From positions 1 through 64,000 of the forward strand of contig CATQIH010000019.1 of assembly GCA_958296015.1 (NCBI GenBank): 64,000 nt of DNA, given 5' to 3'. This stretch comes from Cyclobacteriaceae bacterium. Lineage in GTDB: Bacteria; Bacteroidota; Bacteroidia; Cytophagales; Cyclobacteriaceae. The notes under the pieces were generated by a model, which did no database searches, was not told the origin of the DNA, and was given only the letters and a program-made list of their open reading frames with translations. Positions 62,307 to 64,000 of the stretch are shown here, piece by piece. A program made the position numbers and the translations under genes. Within the stretch, counting starts at the first letter, position 1; every line of letters starts with the position of its first letter.

Positions 62307-62903
62307 TTATGCCTGCATCAAAGCATTCATTTTCTTAAAAAACTTCAACGCAAATACAGGTAGCTGATCTCCCTTCTCAAGTGGCAGAAACCGGGCAAAC
62401 TTCATAAAAGGCATATCCTCAAAATGTTGGTGAAGTGCACTTCCCGTAAAAGCCTCCACAGGCAAGAAGTTGTTTTCCTGCCGGTGATATTCCCAGGGCG
62501 TATCATGCACACAGACAAACACTTTTTCTTCTCTCAGTACGTGCTGCGCTTTCTGGATATGTGGCTGCAATGCCTGCCACGACTTTCCCTGCAAATGCCA
62601 TGTTACACTATAAAAATTTCCCCACCAGCACATCGTGCGGAAAGCAAAAACATCATCACGCGAGAAGAGCCTCGGAAAATCAAGCAGTTGATAAGGCAGG
62701 CCGTGGTAGTTTTCTCCCCTGGATATTTTTCCAGCCTGATGCTGCACCCTGGCAGGCACGGTCACTTCCCGCTGCCGGATCGCTACTTTCATTTTTTCTT
62801 CCGTCTCCACCAGTAGTTGATTCACCTTTTGCTGTATCACTCTTTTTGTAGACAAAAAGTCTGTATTCGACAGGTAGCTGAGTTCTTTGTCTGTCAGATA
62901 CAT
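62307..62903 (-). CDS. Conserved hypothetical protein, 198 aa
   Basis: Cytoplasmic, no signal peptide. It carries RGENYHGLPYQLLDFPRLFS and FAFRTMCWWGNFYSVTWHLQ, an unusually aromatic core, and ends FMKFARFLPLEKGDQLPVFA. I recognise it only as a Bacteroidota-conserved uncharacterised protein. Its start ATG directly abuts the stop of the upstream SRAP gene (no spacer), so both are on one transcript. A common role is not known. Confidence 0.6.
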   Translation of the reverse strand: MYLTDKELSYLSNTDFLSTKRVIQQKVNQLLVETEEKMKVAIRQREVTVPARVQHQAGKISRGENYHGLPYQLLDFPRLFSRDDVFAFRTMCWWGNFYSVTWHLQGKSWQALQPHIQKAQHVLREEKVFVCVHDTPWEYHRQENNFLPVEAFTGSALHQHFEDMPFMKFARFLPLEKGDQLPVFALKFFKKMNALMQA

Positions 62904-63569
62904 TTATTTTGAGTTAATGGCAGTTAAAAGTCCTGGCTCATCATTTTGCACCTGGTTGATTCCCTTGCCTATGGGAAAAGCTTTCAGTGCCTCATCGCGA
63001 TACGGCTGTAGCATTTGTTGCAGTCCCTGTGCATCTTCGGTGTCGCTCAGCCAGAAATCCCAGTACTGTTGGTCTAGTATCACAGGCATACGATCGTGAA
63101 TATGGGCGATGGATGCCGGAGCTTCCGTAGTGATGATACAAAAATCCGAAGCCGCCTCGTCTTTTTCGCCCTGGTGCGTACTCCATATGCCAGCAAACAC
63201 AAACGGCTGCCGGTCGCTCAGCACAATCCGGTGGGGTACTTTTCCCTCTTTGGTTTTCTTCCACTCATAATAACCATCGGCCGGTATCAGGCACCGCTGA
63301 TGCTCAAAGATACGCTTGAAAGTTGCTTTCTCATGGATGGTCTCGGCACGTGCATTGATTAGGCGTTTTGGATTAGGCTGATCTTTGGCCCAAAACGGAA
63401 CAATACCCCAGCCGAAGCACTGCACCTGCCCCCGTTGCTTGGCTGTTACTACCGGCAACGCCTGCGTAGGGGCGGCATTGTACCTGGGTGCAAAGCCTTC
63501 TGGTATTTTTGCTTCAAGTTGTTTGGCAATCTGTGCTAGGTCGGGGCCTATACTATATCGTCCACACAT
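62904..63569 (-). CDS. SOS-response-associated peptidase (SRAP/YedK, HMCES family)
   Basis: The protein (221 aa) starts MCGRYSIGP with catalytic Cys2, which forms a covalent bond with abasic sites in single-stranded DNA. Further conserved positions are RYNAAPTQALPVV, GWGIVPFWAKD, NARAETIHEKATFKR, CLIPADGYYEWKK and ASIAHIHDRMPVIL (His). The family shields abasic sites during replication. It is transcribed away from rpsF, the two sharing the 103-bp promoter region 63570-63672. Length and motif set are complete, so activity is likely. Confidence 0.93.
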   Translation of the reverse strand: MCGRYSIGPDLAQIAKQLEAKIPEGFAPRYNAAPTQALPVVTAKQRGQVQCFGWGIVPFWAKDQPNPKRLINARAETIHEKATFKRIFEHQRCLIPADGYYEWKKTKEGKVPHRIVLSDRQPFVFAGIWSTHQGEKDEAASDFCIITTEAPASIAHIHDRMPVILDQQYWDFWLSDTEDAQGLQQMLQPYRDEALKAFPIGKGINQVQNDEPGLLTAINSK

Positions 63570-63614
63570 ATGTTATCTAGTTGGTTTATAGGACAAAACG
63601 ATTTAAAAGAGGCT

Positions 63615-63644
63615 TTTGTTAAAACCAAAAATAGTGTACTTTTG
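63615..63644 (+). promoter_or_regulatory. Bacteroidota-type promoter of rpsF
   Basis: TTTG at 63615-63618, an 18-bp spacer and TACTTTTG at 63637-63644 match the Bacteroidota consensus (TTTG and TAnnTTTG) at normal spacing. A start of transcription about 63651 would leave a leader of about 20 nt before the ATG at 63673. This is the best promoter in the window. Confidence 0.8.
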
Positions 63645-63672
63645 CAACTCTTTAATAAAATCAAACATTATA

Positions 63673-64000
63673 ATGGATTTTAAGAAAAATTACGAGACAG
63701 TATTCATTTTAAATCCCGTTTTGTCTGAAGATCAGATGAAGGATGCTGCCACCAAATTCTCCACTTATCTTCGAGATAACGGAGCTGAGATTCTTAATGA
63801 AGAAAATTGGGGCTTGCAAAAACTGGCTTATCCTATCGGGCATAAGTCTACGGGGTTTTATTACCTGATCGAGTTCGAGGCTGATACTCAGCTGATCAAA
63901 AACTTTGAGATTGAGTACCGAAGGGATGAACGCGTGATGCGCTTTCTCACCGTCATGCTCAACAAGCACGCCCTTGAGTATAGCGAACGAAGAAGAAAAG
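63673..64000 (+). CDS. rpsF: 30S ribosomal protein S6 (cut by right edge)
   Basis: The reading frame from ATG 63673 gives [20 protein letters not shown], then [20 protein letters not shown] and [20 protein letters not shown], the S6 pattern with its ferredoxin-like fold. The frame stays open for 109 codons to the window end. S6 binds 16S rRNA with S18 in the central domain of the small subunit; rpsR and rplI normally follow in this operon. The promoter is at 63615-63644. Confidence 0.95.
   Translation, partial: MDFKKNYETVFILNPVLSEDQMKDAATKFSTYLRDNGAEILNEENWGLQKLAYPIGHKSTGFYYLIEFEADTQLIKNFEIEYRRDERVMRFLTVMLNKHALEYSERRRK

Noticed and set aside
1-64000. Prophage, integrase, conjugation or biosynthetic megacluster
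   Set aside because: No phage structural genes, integrase, relaxase or large synthase were seen; the mobile content is two IS5-family elements and small non-autonomous repeats.

Overview
The window comes from a Bacteroidota chromosome, most likely of the class Cytophagia. The gene families point there: a secreted SHIVGGE-type Ig/PKD protein, DUF2480, a cobalamin-riboswitch BtuB with a BtuG-like propeller lipoprotein, an ECF sigma / TPR / TPR-CHAT triad, and several soluble PAS histidine kinases. A textbook Bacteroidota promoter (TTTG, 18 bp, TACTTTTG) precedes rpsF, and most genes lack a Shine-Dalgarno sequence. No rRNA, tRNA or CRISPR array was found.

Layout. 0-4 kb: the start of a large secreted protein (cut by the left edge), one hypothetical gene, and a repeat-rich desert with a 42-bp tandem array, 38-bp perfect palindromes and a possible small transposable element. 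4-10 kb: hypothetical proteins, a PIN-domain toxin-like gene with a frameshift beside its large partner, an amino-acid racemase, a P1/DmpA-type self-cleaving aminopeptidase and rlmD. 10-17 kb: PAS histidine kinase plus single-domain response regulator, NDH-2, a frameshifted membrane-protein gene, an NlpE-like protein and a cupin. 17.5-21.4 kb: a 170-bp MITE-like element with a 9-bp target duplication, then a cobalamin riboswitch controlling btuB and a BtuG-like lipoprotein. 21-35 kb: PAP2 phosphatase, two more histidine kinases, a HAD hydrolase, murF, tsaB, an SDR cluster, a methyltransferase and a CDP-alcohol phosphatidyltransferase.

35.6-42.4 kb holds five same-strand genes: ethanolamine-type permease, glutamine-synthetase-like ligase, iron-type alcohol dehydrogenase, class-I glutamine-amidotransferase-like hydrolase (C26) and aldehyde dehydrogenase. 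Together they make a complete predicted gamma-glutamylation route for ethanolamine: ethanolamine to gamma-glutamylethanolamide, to the aldehyde, to gamma-glutamylglycine, to glutamate plus glycine. It needs no cobalamin lyase or microcompartment. Its gaps are filled with minisatellites, and an 18-bp perfect palindrome occurs three times.

42.5-45 kb: a 3-keto-glycoside pair (Gfo/Idh/MocA oxidoreductase and DUF1080 hydrolase). 46-52 kb: an ECF sigma factor, a membrane TPR protein and a large TPR-CHAT caspase-like protease gene. The protease gene is broken by an 818-bp IS5-family insertion (CTAG duplication) and by one extra base in a C run; removing both restores an exact 1171-codon frame. 52-53.4 kb: a 241-bp inverted-repeat element and a second, intact IS5-family element (TAA duplication). 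53.7-57.6 kb: lipoproteins and outer-membrane barrels with good terminators. 57.7-64 kb: folK, sppA, a lipoprotein, a YwqK/MORN-like repeat protein and a truncated copy of its 3' end, a conserved hypothetical gene, an SRAP-domain gene, and the start of rpsF (cut by the right edge).
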